DNA from: Chamaecrista fasciculata
Lineage: Eukaryota > Streptophyta > Magnoliopsida > Fabales > Fabaceae
Assembly (NCBI GenBank): GCA_003254925.1
Contig: QANZ01014325.1
Span: 174,792-238,791, forward strand
DNA length: 64,000 nt
Reading direction: 5' to 3'
The notes beneath the pieces were generated by a model. It was not told the DNA's origin, made no database searches, and saw nothing but the letters and a program-made list of their open reading frames with translations. Positions 1-12,481 of this stretch are shown here, one piece after another (position 1 is the stretch's first letter; every line of letters starts with the position of its first letter). The position numbers and the translations under genes were made by a program.

Positions 1-3000
1 GGCGGCGGTCTGGTGGTGGTTGTGGGAAGGACATTTTTGTCATTTTTTTCTATATCTATTTTACTTTCCCTCCCATACCTTTTTATACCAAACACTTTCA
101 ATTTTTACCTACTTTACATCCCCTCAACTACTTTTCCTTTCCCTCACAATTTTGCCCTTGTAAAACCCTTTCCTTTACATACCTGCAATGTTACCAAACG
201 GAGCCTATGTTTCTTTCCTTTCTTTTCACGTGACTGTCACATGCGACAACAGCTAATGTTTCTTTCCTTTCTTTTCGATCAAATAGGTTTCGCCGACGTC
301 GACATGCAATTATATTTCTTTTAAAAAAACATGCTTGAAAACCTTGTTCGGTTTTGGTACAACATGCAAACTGTAATTTCATTTGTTTAACTTATTCAAT
401 AAAAAAAATATATTAAAAAATAAAAATAAATTTAAAATGTATTAAAACTTAAAATATTAAAAACATATTTAATCTTTTTAACTCAAAAAAAATAACGCAA
501 TTATAGATACATCACAAAACATGCAAATTATCTCTAAGCCAGAATATCAACAGAACACTTTACACACGTCGCTATTGCAAATATGTGAACCAAAGTGGAC
601 GAGCGTACGCGTGTCTTTTGAATTTTAATATCGCCTGACGTAATGCTATTACTATATATGTTCTATAAATTTAGGATTTATCCTTAAAACACATTTTCAC
701 ATTTATTCTAATTAATTAGTAGCTCACATCTTGAAATCTATGAAAATTCATTTAAAAGATAATTTTAATTTTTGATGTTTGAAAACTCACTTGATCAATC
801 AAAAGAAACCTTAACATGTACCCTAGGACACATGTTAGAAGGATTCATAAATTTAATTAGTTCATATTTTTTTAATTTTTTAAAAATATATATAATTCAA
901 CGATATTTAATTAATGATGAATAGTTGTATTTTTTATTTATTATATTAATATAAAATATTTAAAGCTTAAAAATAAAGAAAATCGTAAAATAATAATATA
1001 TATATATAGCCGTCATAATTTATTTGTCAACTTGACGTAAGTATGATGACAATAGTTATTTACCAATAGCAATTATTGAGAGATATACCTTGATATAGGA
1101 ATTTCAGATTCGAAAACTTTTCCTTCGGAGAATATATCTTATATTATATGGCTCCACCCCTTTCTGGTCGTCCATGTTTAAAACTATAGTCTATGAAATT
1201 AAAAATAAGAAAAAATTTACTATTTGGTCTCTCTTTCTTTACTAAATTAACAATTTAGTCCCTTATTTATTCTACATACATATTTGCGTCCCCGTTAGGA
1301 CACGCAAAACCCTAGTATATATATATATATATGGGAGTAAAATTTGTCTACCATTTAGTTGGAAACGAGGACGAAGATCAAATTCCCTGAATTTTTTGCC
1401 CTTTATGGTATTTAAGTAATTTTTAATAAATTATTTATATATTTAAATAATTTTTATATTTATAATATTATATACGATTTTAGCATAATCTTCTTATTGT
1501 GTTAGTCTAGAAAAATGTAGAGTTATTTAACTATTCCTTCAAGACCTTTTCTCATTTATTAATGATGTTTTTTTGTATTAAATTTCATTTGATATATTTG
1601 TTTTTGGTGAAGATTAAAGTTTAGGTGAGTTGAGCCTCGGTGGCTCATAAAAGTCAAGACATGCCTCCAGATTTATGAGCGCTTACAGAGGTATTTACAG
1701 ATCGTCTACTAACAAAATCTCACATCAGTAGTGGAATTCGAATTCACGGATTTGTGAGTTATGAGTTTACTCCTTATCAACTGGGTCAACCTTTGTTAAC
1801 AAATTTTATTTTATATTTGTTAAAAATTTTATGTTAAACTTTTAATAATATTGATTATCTTAGTTATATGACAAAGTTTAAATAATTGGGATTAGAACTT
1901 AAATATCTACAAAGAATAAGATCTTGATTAAAAATATATAACTGTATGGACTAAATTAAAAATTTTGATAAAGTATAGGGACCAAATAATTAATTTTTCA
2001 AAATATTTATTATTTAAGCTCGTAAATGCCATCCCTAATTTTACATGTTCATCCAAACTCGAAAGCACACAATTAGCCCTTTCTAAGTTTTCTTTTTCTT
2101 CTCTCTCTCTTTCTCGGTGACAGGCGGCTTGAAAGCTGTGAAGTAATTGGATTGAAAAGACCATGATCACAACTTCAAATTAAACTGAAGCATGCACACA
2201 GGTGAAACTTTGATCCTTTGTGTATATAACTATATATATATACCTTTTACCATCTTAGGTATTCTACAAATTAAATACGCATGCAGTGAAGTAATTAAGG
2301 CCATATATATATTAATCTAAAACTCTAAAAGTTTAATTTCCTTCCATAGTGGTTTAATTTATATACTTTAATTTCTACATACTTTGATCTTTCATACATA
2401 CATATAACTAATTGAAGCTATAAACGGTTTTAGGTTGAACTGGAAAGCCAAAAAATTGTAAGTGGATTTTCAAAATTTGAATATTTTTCGGTCATATATT
2501 TATGAAAAAAAGACAGATTCATCAAAATTAATTACTAAATACACCACCTTTATAATTAGCTTGGTAGGAATATAATTAGGGCAAAACCGGTTGTATAGCA
2601 ACAAGTATATGCTTCTTTGCGAAATCGGAGTCTTCTCTAATATTCTTCTTGGTTCTTATTATATATGCATCAAGAGCATGAATCATCTCAGTATTGGTAA
2701 GATTTCTAGTGCTATTTTCATATATATCATAGTCCTAAATTAGAAAAAAAAAAGGAGAGGAAAAAAAAAACTTTTGTTGTCCGATCCGAGGTGATAAGAC
2801 CAAATCATAGTCCAAACTATGAAACTTGAACATATATGTTTTATTATGATATATGTGAGTGAAAGAAATTAAATGGGAAGAGATTGATATGTTAAAATAG
2901 AGAGTTATTAAAATAGCTTAATTAAGTATTAAGAAGTAACTGTTGGATAATCTCTTTATATTTGCTAATCTTTCATTGATCAATCATTCTCTTTATCTCT

Positions 3001-3837
3001 TTTCTCCTCTGTTTGTCTCTAGTATTTAGTTAATTTAGCTGATGATATATCCATAATTAAGCTGATCGAATTTCTAAGTAAATAAATTATGTCATTTTAT
3101 TTATAGTTATAGCTTTTGATTTAGTGATAAATGTTTTGTTTAATAATAACAAATTAAAATAAAGAAGAATTATGTTTCTTATCAAAGTGTTGATTGATAT
3201 ATATATATATATATATATTATAATTTCATATGAGATGAATTATTGGGTATATTTGACCATTATTATTTATTGTGGATAAATACATAAGAGGATATTTGCT
3301 AAAGTGAAAATCCTCTATATTAAAGTAGTTAAAGTATAACGCAGCTATATATACATCACCAAAACATATACTAATCTCTATCCCCCCCCCCAAAAAAAAA
3401 AATTAAAGTATTAAGAAGTAAACGTTGGATCCCTTTCTAATTTTTAATCTTTTATTAAGAAGTAAACGTTAGTCAAACTCGTTTGATAGCAGTGTTTTAC
3501 TATTCATATATCTCAACCACTAATTATATGGATAAAGATCATTCAGGAATGGCCGAAATTAAATAGCAACATCTGGCCGACTTCTCTCCTTTAACTTCTT
3601 CCGTCATGTAATGAAGTTGCTGCATTATCTGATTTGCCCCATGATAGCTAGGTGGTCTCACAATGGAAAGCATATATTATGGACCCTAATAAATGAGTGT
3701 ATATATATACGTATGTGTCATGCATCTTGGCCTCTTTAATTAATCTCATGAATTATATATCATGTTGAGTGATCAGTAAAAATATAGATTATGTCTAAAA
3801 CACAGTCAGTGAATTAGTGGCATTCAATTCAAATCAA
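1..3837. other. gene-free AT-rich region
   Basis: I see no supportable gene here. The open frames are short, are built of homopolymer and dinucleotide runs and resemble no protein. The stretch holds a CT-rich repeated block near 205-280, an inverted-repeat pair at 1212-2000 (listed separately), several (AT)n runs (about 990-1005, 1315-1332, 3198-3220) and a C9A9 run near 3384. The last kilobase or so would be distal upstream sequence of the gibberellin oxidase gene, but I can point to no defined regulatory element. Confidence 0.6.
1212..2000. mobile_element. possible non-autonomous TIR element
   Basis: The left end (about 1212-1260) reads 'actatttggtctct' then 'actaaattaacaatttagtc'. The right end (about 1945-2000) contains the inverted counterpart, 'ggactaaattaaaaatttt' followed by 'agggaccaaataatt'. 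The two ends pair as imperfect terminal inverted repeats of about 50 bp around a non-coding interior of roughly 0.7 kb. I see no clear target-site duplication, so the exact ends are approximate. The same 'tatttggtcc' theme recurs in intron 2 of the downstream gibberellin oxidase gene. Confidence 0.4.
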
Positions 3838-4060
3838 TTAGGCATGTTTGGCAGCGTCTTTAAACTTAATCTCATCTCATCCAAATATCATCTCAACTCA
3901 TCCAAATATATCTATATTTACCTACATTCTAATACAAATATAAAAAAAACAATTAGGCAAAATAATAATTTTACATACCCTCATTTATTACACTGTACTA
4001 TTAATTTTCTTTCTCTATCTATCATTTTTTATCATTTTTTTTTCTCTTTTTCACTCACAC

Positions 4061-4061
<1 letters not shown>

Positions 4062-4120
<59 letters not shown>
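4062..4120. repeat. compound (CT)n(CA)n microsatellite
   Basis: A pure CT tract runs from about 4062 to 4106 and passes directly into a CA tract to about 4120. It lies inside the Tourist-like element, just before the tandem array. A single undetermined base (N) at 4128 follows it, suggesting sequencing trouble in this low-complexity stretch. Confidence 0.9.
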
Positions 4121-4126
4121 AATATA

Positions 4127-5000
4127 TNCATTCTAGTCCTCAAGCTATTGTTTGTTATTTTTTGGTCAATAAATTACAAAAATATAGTTCATTCTCGATT
4201 TTCTACGGACACCGCATCATCATATACACGTATTAGGGACCAAATTAGACATTTCCATTGATTTCCCTTTTATGGGCATTCTAGTCCCCAAGCTATTGTT
4301 TGTTATTTTTTGGTCAATGAATTACAGAAATATAGTTGATTCTTGATTTTCTACGGACACCACGTCATCATATACATGTATTAGGGACCAAATTGGACGT
4401 TTCCATTAATTTCCCTTTTATGGGCATTCTAGTCCCCAAGCTATTGTTTGTTATTTTTTGGTCAACGAATTACAGAAATATAGCTAATTCTCGATTTTAT
4501 ACAGACACCGTGTGATCATAACATGTATTAGGGACCAAATTGTACTTTCCATTATTTCTATTTTATGGGCATTCTAGTCCCCAAGCTAGTGTTTGTTATT
4601 TTTTGGTCAATGAATTACAGAAATATAGCTGATTCTCGATTTTATACATACACCACATGATCATATACACGTATTAGGGACCAAACTGGACGTTTCCATT
4701 ACTTTCCCTTTTATGGGCCTTCTAGTCCCCAGGCTAGTGTTTGCTATTTTTTTGTTAATGAATTACAAAAATATAGTTGATTCTTGGTTTTTTACGGACA
4801 TTGCGTCATCATATACATATTCAGGGACCAAATTATACGTTCCCATTAATTTTCCCTTTATGTGCATTCTAGTCCCCAAGCTATTGTTTGTAATTTTTTT
4901 GTCAATGAATTACAGAAATATACCTGATTCTTGCTAGTTACGATTTTCTACGGAGCACGCGTTATCATATACACAAATTAGGGACCAATTCAAATATATG
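4127..5000. repeat. six-unit tandem array of about 147 bp
   Basis: The phrase 'gggcattctagtccccaag' or a close variant begins at about 4127, 4274, 4422, 4567, 4715 and 4862, so the period is 145-148 bp. Each unit continues with 'tgtttgttattttttggtca', a 'gaattacagaaatata' block and a closing 'attagggaccaaatt' block. Units differ by scattered substitutions and small indels. The first unit has lost its leading bases and the last decays after about 4985. Open frames inside it are repeat artefacts, not genes. Confidence 0.85.
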
Positions 5001-5753
5001 GACCAAATTGTATTATTAAAATAATTTCCATATTATTTTCACTTTGGCCCATCATCTCATTCAAATGGATTGACCCAAAAACCTTCATCCAAAAATATTT
5101 CATTCTCACGCTTTCCAAGAGCATCTAATCTCAACATCATCTCACCCAACCCACCACCAAACACCTATTATCTCATCTCATCTCATCTCATCTCAATATC
5201 TCAATCTCATTTCATTATTTCTTACCACTTATACCCCTATACAAAATAAATAAATCTAACAACCTATTTCAACCACAATCATTACATACCCTTTTATATA
5301 ATTTCACACTCTATTTAACATCATTTTCTCTCAAATCATTCAAACACCAATACATCATTTCATCTCATCCCATTACAACATCATCTCATCTCAACATCTA
5401 AGATGAGATTGGATTGAGATTGAAGAGTTCCCAAACATGCCCTTAATTAGCACATACATTGAGAAAGACATTATATGTTCTTTTAACTAAGTTTAGTAAA
5501 TAATATACCTTTCATGCCCATGCGATGCAGTAAGGTATATATATATGTGTGTGTGTGTTTAGTTTAGTTTAGCTTTAATTATTTTAAATATAAATTTTTT
5601 GTATAAAGAAAATCTCACAACTTGTTATGAATTAATAATTTCAGGGTTGTAAGTTGTATCTGATATTTAAGGACAAATATGTATACATATATATAATTAA
5701 GAGCTTTGGCAGCAGGTCCTAATTAAAGCAAGCAAGCAAGCTAGCTAGCTATA

Positions 5754-6219
5754 ATGGATTATGATCCTCCATTCTTAGAAACATACAAGACCCTCTTCCA
5801 AAATAATTCATCATCATCATCATCACTACTACTTAGTGATCATCACACAAAAGTGGAGGAGACATGTGAGCTTCCTTCAATTGATTTTGGGAGGTTAGTA
5901 GATGATAATCATCCTGAGATTAGAGAGGAATGTTTGAGAGAGATGATTGAAGCTTGCAGGAAATGGGGTTTCTTTCAGCTTGTGAATCATGGGATTTCAC
6001 AAGAGTTGCTTGAGAAAATGAAGATTGACCAAATGAACCTCTTCCATCAACCTTTTGTGAAAAAATCTAAAGTAGAAATGTCTAAAGCGGCATACAAGTG
6101 GGGGAATCCTTTTGCTACAAATCTCACTCAGCTTTCTTGGTCAGAAGCCTTCCATGTACCTCTTGCAGACATATCAACCATGGACCAATTCAAAAATATG
6201 AGGTAATTATATTGAACTA

Positions 6220-6291
<72 letters not shown>

Positions 6292-9129
6292 CTTTACTGT
6301 ACTATCCATATCTGAATCCTATCACCAGGGGCAGTCTAATTAGGTTCGAAGTTAAGTACATAGTTGAATTTTTCATCCCTATATATATATGCATGTTCTG
6401 TGAGGATCGAATTCGAGTTCCTTTACATATAAAAATGAATAATCAGCTTGCATTGTTAATAATGGATCAAACTGTCAGTGTGGGGATGCTGGCAAATTGG
6501 CAATGGCAGTATGGCACTGCACAATGAGGTTTTGGCTCAGGTGACACAAAATTTGAGAATTGAGAGATTTAAGAAGAAAGAAGCTATAAATACAACTTTC
6601 CTCCTATATATATATATGCATATAGGGTAATTTCTATGGAAAGATATATAGTTTTTGGATTATCTATTTTTTAATTGTTGGATTTAAATTTTCTGATTTT
6701 AAAATTTATATAATATTTTTTTAATTTACATAAAAAAATTGGGACAAAAAAACTTAGACCCAACTATTAAAAGATGGATAACTCAAACTATCAATCTCTC
6801 TAAAATATTAATCTTTTATATAATTCATTTTTAATGTTAAATTGATCCTTCCATCCGTACTACTGCCCAAAATTTGGCTATCTTATAGTGAGGTATATAG
6901 ACTGTAGAGGTGTACTGTGGACATTCATTTTAATTTCTTCACATTAACCCTTATGTGCATATATATATATATAGATATTATTCTTTTTCGTTTATCCTTT
7001 TATAACTAAATTGCAGAAATTAATAAGTAGATAAGATAATTTATATAAATATAATGAATGAGTTAAATTTAAAAGAAACTTTTTGGCTAAATAATTTCTG
7101 TCGACTCAATCTAATCAAAGCACCATCATTGTTTGGAAATTTGTAGACCTTTTATAATATCTTAATAAAGGTCTTAATTATAAACATGGCAACAGACACA
7201 CTATGCTTGCCACTCTTTGAGAATTATGATTTGAGAGGTATTTTTGAGATGTTTTATTCGCACAAAAAGGTAGAAAAAGAAATTTCCGGAATCGGCTAGA
7301 TACAATGTGTTGAGGTGATTTTATTTCTCTTAAAGTTTTTCGCAAATAAAGATTCCATAGATTTTAGGAAAAAGAAAAAGATACATGCACGGTAGTTTCA
7401 CGAGGTGCTGCATATATTATTTTTTTAATTTTAGAAAAAAATAATAATCACGTAAAAAATTAAATCTGGATCATGTTGGTCAAAATATTTTGGTCATAGT
7501 GTAAATTTGGTCTTATATCTTTTGTTGAGTTTTCAATTTGGTCATGTATCTTTTTTTGTTGCACTTTTGATCTCATATCTTTACAAAAGATCCCAATTTG
7601 GTCCCATATCATTTTTTATCCCATATCTTTTGGTTAAGTTGCAAAATTGATCTTATATCTTTGCAAAAAGATCAATTAATATGGAACCACTTCTGCACCT
7701 GACTCAAAGATATAGGACCAACTCTGTAATTGACTCAAAGATATGAAACCAAACCTACAAAAAAAATTACGGGACTAAATTGGGAATTAACCCAAAGATA
7801 TAAGACCAAATGTGCAACAAAAAAAGATATAGGACTAAATTGAAAACTGAGCAAAAGATATGGAATCAAATTTACAGTATGACCAAATATTTTTCTTAAA
7901 TTTAAGAAGTATAAGAGAATAGTTAATTAAAGTGTCATTTAAATTAAGAGATCTCACATGTACGTGGCAGCTAGCTAGAAGCTAGTCATTAATAATAAGG
8001 TATCGAAAATTCATTCTCCTTTAATTTAGGGTTTTTTTTATTATTATATGAGTATATATACATACTTGAATATATGATGAGTTATTATGATTAAGGTTTG
8101 ACAAAATAATGTTGAATATAATTAGCATTGGATCATTTTCAACACAAATTGCCCCACTTGCGGAAAGATTAGTGGAAATGTTGGCCCACTCAGTGAAGAT
8201 GAAAGGGAGTTATTTGAAAGAGAATTGCTCTCCAAGAAGCTGTTTTGTTCGATTGAACAGATACCCACCATGCGGCCTACATTATTCTTCAAACCTCTTT
8301 GGCCTTTTGCCTCACAATGACTCTAGTTTAATCACCATTGTCCTTCAAGATCACGTTGGTGGATTGCAGTTGCTCAAAGATAATGGAAATTGGGTTGCTG
8401 TCAACCCTAATCCTCAAGCTCTCATTGTTAATATTGGTGATTTATTCCAGGTATATATATAATATCTCTTCTTATTTAGTGTTTTTTTTTCTTTTGCCAA
8501 ACAATATATTCTTAATCAATGGAGGCCTTAGACGTTGGATCTAACAAAGTGGGTTAATTAGTCTTCTATTATGTGGAAAAACTTACTATTTGGTCCATAA
8601 ATTTACAATTATACCGAGTCTACAACTAATCAAGATATATTATTCAGTTTTTGAAGTATAAATTTTGGGACCAAATAGTATAAATTTTGTACAAGTTCAT
8701 GAATCAAAAAAAATATATAATTAGTTCAAATTGAGAGGCCAAATAATATTAATTTAGTAGTTAGTACAAATTCAAGGACCATAAAATGTAAAATTGGTTT
8801 AAATTCAGGGATTAAATAATATTAATTTAGTATAAATTCAGGGACAAAAAATATAAAATTAGTTTATATTCATAGGCTAAATAAATGATAATTGAAATAT
8901 TTCAATAACCAAATTGTAAATTTCAATTATTTAAAGAGACTGAATAGTTATCCAACCTAATTATATAAGCATTGGAATAATTCCTTTTTGGTGTGGGATC
9001 ATATATATTGCAATGTAATGTAGTTATCAGTGGATTCTTTTTTCCTTTTCGGGACAAGTATCTGTATATTATGCATGCATGTGATTCAAAAGTTAGCTTT
9101 TATATATATCGGTATATCCATTTACGAAA

Positions 9130-9169
<40 letters not shown>

Positions 9170-10002
9170 ATATCCTTATCCGCCAAAAAAAAACCTAGCC
9201 TTTATACCATGTCAGAGTATAATCATATGTATTAGAGTGTGTTTTATAACCATTAATAAAAATAAATGTTAATGTTATTTTTAAATTTTACAATAATAAC
9301 ATATTATAAAAATGTTAAGAAGTAGTGGATACTTATTTTGGTTTTAAATATGATACTTTTAAGATTTTGGTGTTCAGTATATATATATGTATATAATATA
9401 CATGATCGATAGTTGAAATATTAAATATTTTATAAAACTTCAGCACAAAATTAATTTCAAAGTTAAGAGATACATGTTAATTCTTTTCGACTGTTCATCC
9501 TGTATTTAGAATTTTACTCTGATTAATATAAAATAAACGCATATAGATATAATATATTTAATTTTGATGGAAGAGTATTCTAATAAGAAAAATATAATTG
9601 TATTTACAAGATGTCGAATTCAAAACTTTAATTTACTTAAACAAATTAATATTACCACTTTGACCAATCCTTATTGGTGATACATGCATGTATATGCTAG
9701 AGATAGATATATATGTGATATATTCTCATTAAATTCAACCGAATATTCCATGAATAAAAAAATTAATGCAGGCATTGAGCAATGGAGAATACAGAAGCAT
9801 AAAGCACAGAGTAGTTGCGTCTGAAAAAGTAGAGAGATTTTCTGTGGCATATTTTTATTGTCCCTCAGATGATGCAGTGATAGAGAGCTACATCAAGCCT
9901 TCTATTTACCGAAGCTTCACTTTCAGAGAGTTTAGACATCAGACTCACAAAGATGTTAAGCAAACTGGTGATAAAGTTGGCCTCTCTAGGTTTCTAGCTT
10001 AA
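5754..10002 (+). CDS. GA2OX8: gibberellin 2-beta-dioxygenase (C20-GA class, GA2ox8-like)
   Basis: Three exons with phase-consistent GT-AG junctions: 5754-6202, 8126-8450 and 9772-10002, encoding 334 residues. The product is a 2-oxoglutarate/Fe(II) oxygenase. The N-terminal DIOX_N region (about residues 40-125) has the family motif WGFFQLVNHGIS and the GA2ox-like stretch LSWSEAFHVP. The catalytic core has the Fe ligands His213 and Asp215 (PHND), distal His270 (KHRV) and the 2-oxoglutarate-binding pair Arg280/Ser282 (RFS). By similarity to Arabidopsis GA2ox7/GA2ox8 it would hydroxylate C20 gibberellins (GA12/GA53) at C-2 and so inactivate them, probably in the cytosol. The substrate class is inferred from overall resemblance, not from a diagnostic residue. 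Both introns are long and repeat-filled. The length is typical and the catalytic residues are intact. The PHND/SSL stretch departs from the more common PHTDSD form. The exact paralogue number is uncertain. Confidence 0.93.
6221..6288. repeat. (CT)n(AT)n microsatellite just after a splice donor
   Basis: A CT tract (about 6222-6260) runs directly into an AT tract (about 6260-6288) in intron 1 of the gibberellin oxidase gene. It starts about 20 bases downstream of the GT donor at 6203. Such tracts are length-variable, and this one sits close enough to the donor to be of interest for splicing, although that effect is only a conjecture. Confidence 0.9.
7478..7895. mobile_element. foldback element, 'AAATTTGGTCCCATATC' family, copy 1
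   Basis: This lies in intron 1 of the gibberellin oxidase gene. The left arm begins 'tggtcatagtgtaaatttgg' and carries repeats such as 'tcttatatcttttgttgagt'. The right arm carries the complementary phrases and ends 'caaatttacagtatgacca'. The arms pair along most of their length, so the element is an imperfect hairpin with almost no unique interior and no coding capacity. Two related copies occur at 12482-13038 and 21861-22204. I see no clean target duplication here. Confidence 0.7.
8570..8950. repeat. degenerate short-period repeat in intron 2
   Basis: In intron 2 of the gibberellin oxidase gene, phrases of the type 'aaattcagggaccaaata' and 'atattaatttagta' recur at roughly 65-75 bp intervals with much divergence. 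The left end has 'ttactatttggtcc', also seen in the terminal repeats of the 1212-2000 element. It looks like a decayed repeat of that family. The unit boundaries are not sharp. Confidence 0.4.
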
Positions 10003-10431
10003 TACTTAAGTATACATGGCTTCACAAATCAATCTTCAAAAGTTTAGTATACACATTTTAATTTCAAAGTTGTAGAATCAATACAATTTAATTAGTTCTT
10101 TAAACTTATTTCAAAGGGACTAATTAACTTGTAGGATTATTTCTACTGATTTTATGACTTTAGATAAATTAAACTTTTAAGGATTGAATTGTTAATCATG
10201 TGAACTAATTAATATGTTATTTACTCTTAGCTTGTAAGTGTGTGTATATATATATATATTAAAGGTTCTCTCTTTCTATAAAATGTAATATTATTATGTG
10301 ATTTTAGTTGCATGTAATTAATGATAAACTAATAAATATGAGACATTTTATTGTTAACTTGTTGCCTTAATCAGTTGTTAATTAAATTAACCATAGTCAG
10401 AGATGTGCTCATGTGTTGTCTTTTGTGGGAT

Positions 10432-10588
10432 TGGATCCTTTGCATTTCTTACAGAGTTAAAAGAGAGAAAGAAAGAGAAAAACAAAAAAACTGTGAATCC
10501 AATGAAATAATAAATATGTATAGGACTTACACCTTCTCTTATTTTCTCTTTCTTTCTCTCTCAAACTCTAAAAAAATGTAAAGGATTC
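10432..10588. mobile_element. small foldback MITE, GGATCC family, copy 1
   Basis: The left end TGGATCCTTTGCATTT pairs with the right end read in reverse, TGAATCCTTTACATTT. Inside are purine-rich then pyrimidine-rich tracts and a central 'aataataaatatg'. The same layout, including that central phrase, occurs in the element at 21540-21726, which marks them as one family. There is no coding capacity. A target duplication is not evident. Confidence 0.65.
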
Positions 10589-11049
10589 ATTTTCGTTTTT
10601 TTGTGTATATTGAGAGTTTGTTAGAAGGTAAATTAATTAATGAATTGCTCTCCACAAAATGGTAATTAAATGTCTTATTAAAAGATAAAATTATAATCTT
10701 TAGTCACTTAAAGCTGTATATATAATCAATTGTTTTTTCCTTGTTAAAATATTCATTTCAATTTAACTGCAAATATAATTTTCTATAACATCAATCATGA
10801 TGTGTAATATCAACGAGATTTACAGTTTGTATCAGATTTGCCATTAAATTTCAATTAGCTAGTATTTAACAAAAATATGACCAAATTGATTGGATTTACA
10901 TATTTCATGGACTAAATGTTATAATTAATGTAAGTTAGTATCATATTTATAATTTTCATTATAGTTTTATGTTTTAAGGACTAAATTAAAATATTTATAA
11001 TTTTTTGAAATTAAATCATTAATTTCCTTTACCTTTTGTTTTTTTTTTT

Positions 11050-11067
11050 NNNNNNNNNNNNNNNNNN
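11050..11067. other. assembly gap (18 N)
   Basis: Eighteen undetermined bases lie within a region where 'ccttttgttttttt' is repeated three times between about 11028 and 11113. The gap length is probably nominal, because the flanking T-rich repeats would confuse assembly. Confidence 0.98.
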
Positions 11068-12481
11068 CCTTTTGTTTTTTTTTTTTGGCCTCATTTACCT
11101 TTTGTTTTTTTAATATATATTTGTTGTGCATGAGTACATATGGTGTGTGTCTGCATGGGATGGCCATTTCCGTACCAAAATGAGAAAATCCAGGACTTGT
11201 TTCATTATATGAAAAAGTTTCTATTTTAGAAAAATAAAAATATTGTTTACAATACTGTTTTCTATTTAGTTTGATAATTCAAAAAATCAAATGTTGTCTT
11301 TAAAATATATATATACAAAAAAAAATTATCGGGAGACCGGAGATGTTATGAATTCAAAATTATTTTTAGAGATGATGTGAATTAAACATGTCCATGTTTG
11401 TCTCTCCAAATTTATATAAAAGTTGAAATCCTTAGTAATATCAATATATATATTTTATATTATATGACTCCATGACGTCCTTCTTTTTTAACTTTAGGTT
11501 AAACTTTAATTAACCAATCAAAAAATATATAATTGTCCATATTATAATTATAAATTAAATAAAAAACTAAAAAGTGGGTTGAGAACATGGGTTGTGCCTC
11601 TCTCTCTTCTTATCTTTCTCTATATTGTGAAAAATACTGAAATTTATTTTTTTAGGCTAAAACCTCACTTGGGTCCATAATGTTTACTATCAATTTCCTT
11701 TTAATCCACGGGCACGCAAAACCTCTAGTATATATATTTATATATACACACACATAAACACATACAAACATATATGGGCAATGCATGCTTCAAGCGATAT
11801 TGTTAGGTTTGTCTGTTATTATCAATTTGTCGCCACCTTTTATAATCTCAGAAACAACAAATTAAAGACCAAGAAAAAGTGGGCAATTGCCAAGAAATAT
11901 CGTTGAGGCTAAAAAATGGTGTCTTAGCTAGAAGATGTTCCCACAAAAAAGGTTGGCCTAGGCCTCTTTGTCTCCAAAGAGACCAACGCCAACTTGGATC
12001 AAAATCTTCTAAAATGAAGTGTTTTTTTATAAGTATTTTATGAAGTTTAGAAAAAAAAAGACAAAGAGAGATGAATAAGTCAATAAAATAGATAAAACTC
12101 ATATTTTTTTTCTTATTTCTTTTTAAATTTTAGAAAATATAGACAAAAAACTTATATTGATGTTAAAAATAATATTTATTTTTAATTTTATAATTTTATT
12201 TTTCAGAAAATAAATTAAAATATCTATCTTTTTTTAAGAATTAAATCACTAATTTAATCGAAAATATTTCATATATTTTTTAAAATTTATAGAAGAATAC
12301 AAGTATACATACAAAATATATTAAACCTATATTTTTCTAAACTTCACAAAATACTACATAAAAGGAATTGCACTTTACAATATCCAAATTCCCCAGCCTA
12401 TTGGTTCTTGCTCATTGCCTGTTTCGTTTCATCTTCGACCATTCATAGACCATAGAAATCTTCCAATTCTTATTTTTATTG

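Larger units (their letters stand above)
3841..5442. mobile_element. Tourist-like (PIF/Harbinger-type) non-autonomous element
   Basis: The left terminus is GGCATGTTTGG and the right terminus is CCAAACATGCC(C). Each is directly flanked by TTA (3838-3840 and 5443-5445), the trinucleotide target duplication typical of PIF/Harbinger and Tourist elements. Subterminal sequence on both sides is rich in 'ctcatctcatc' motifs. The 1.6-kb interior has no transposase-like open frame. It contains a CT/CA microsatellite and a six-unit tandem array (listed separately). Ends and duplication are read directly from the sequence; the superfamily is inferred from the TTA duplication and the GGGCATGTTTGG-type terminus. 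Confidence 0.75.

Noticed and set aside
1628-1800. SINE-like stretch with 'gcctcggtggctc' and 'ggaattcgaattc'
   Set aside because: The box matches are poor, and I see neither poly(A) nor target duplication.
3817-4937. Open frames of 139 and 74 codons on the + strand
   Set aside because: They lie entirely in the microsatellite and the tandem array; their translation is low complexity and repeats with the array period.
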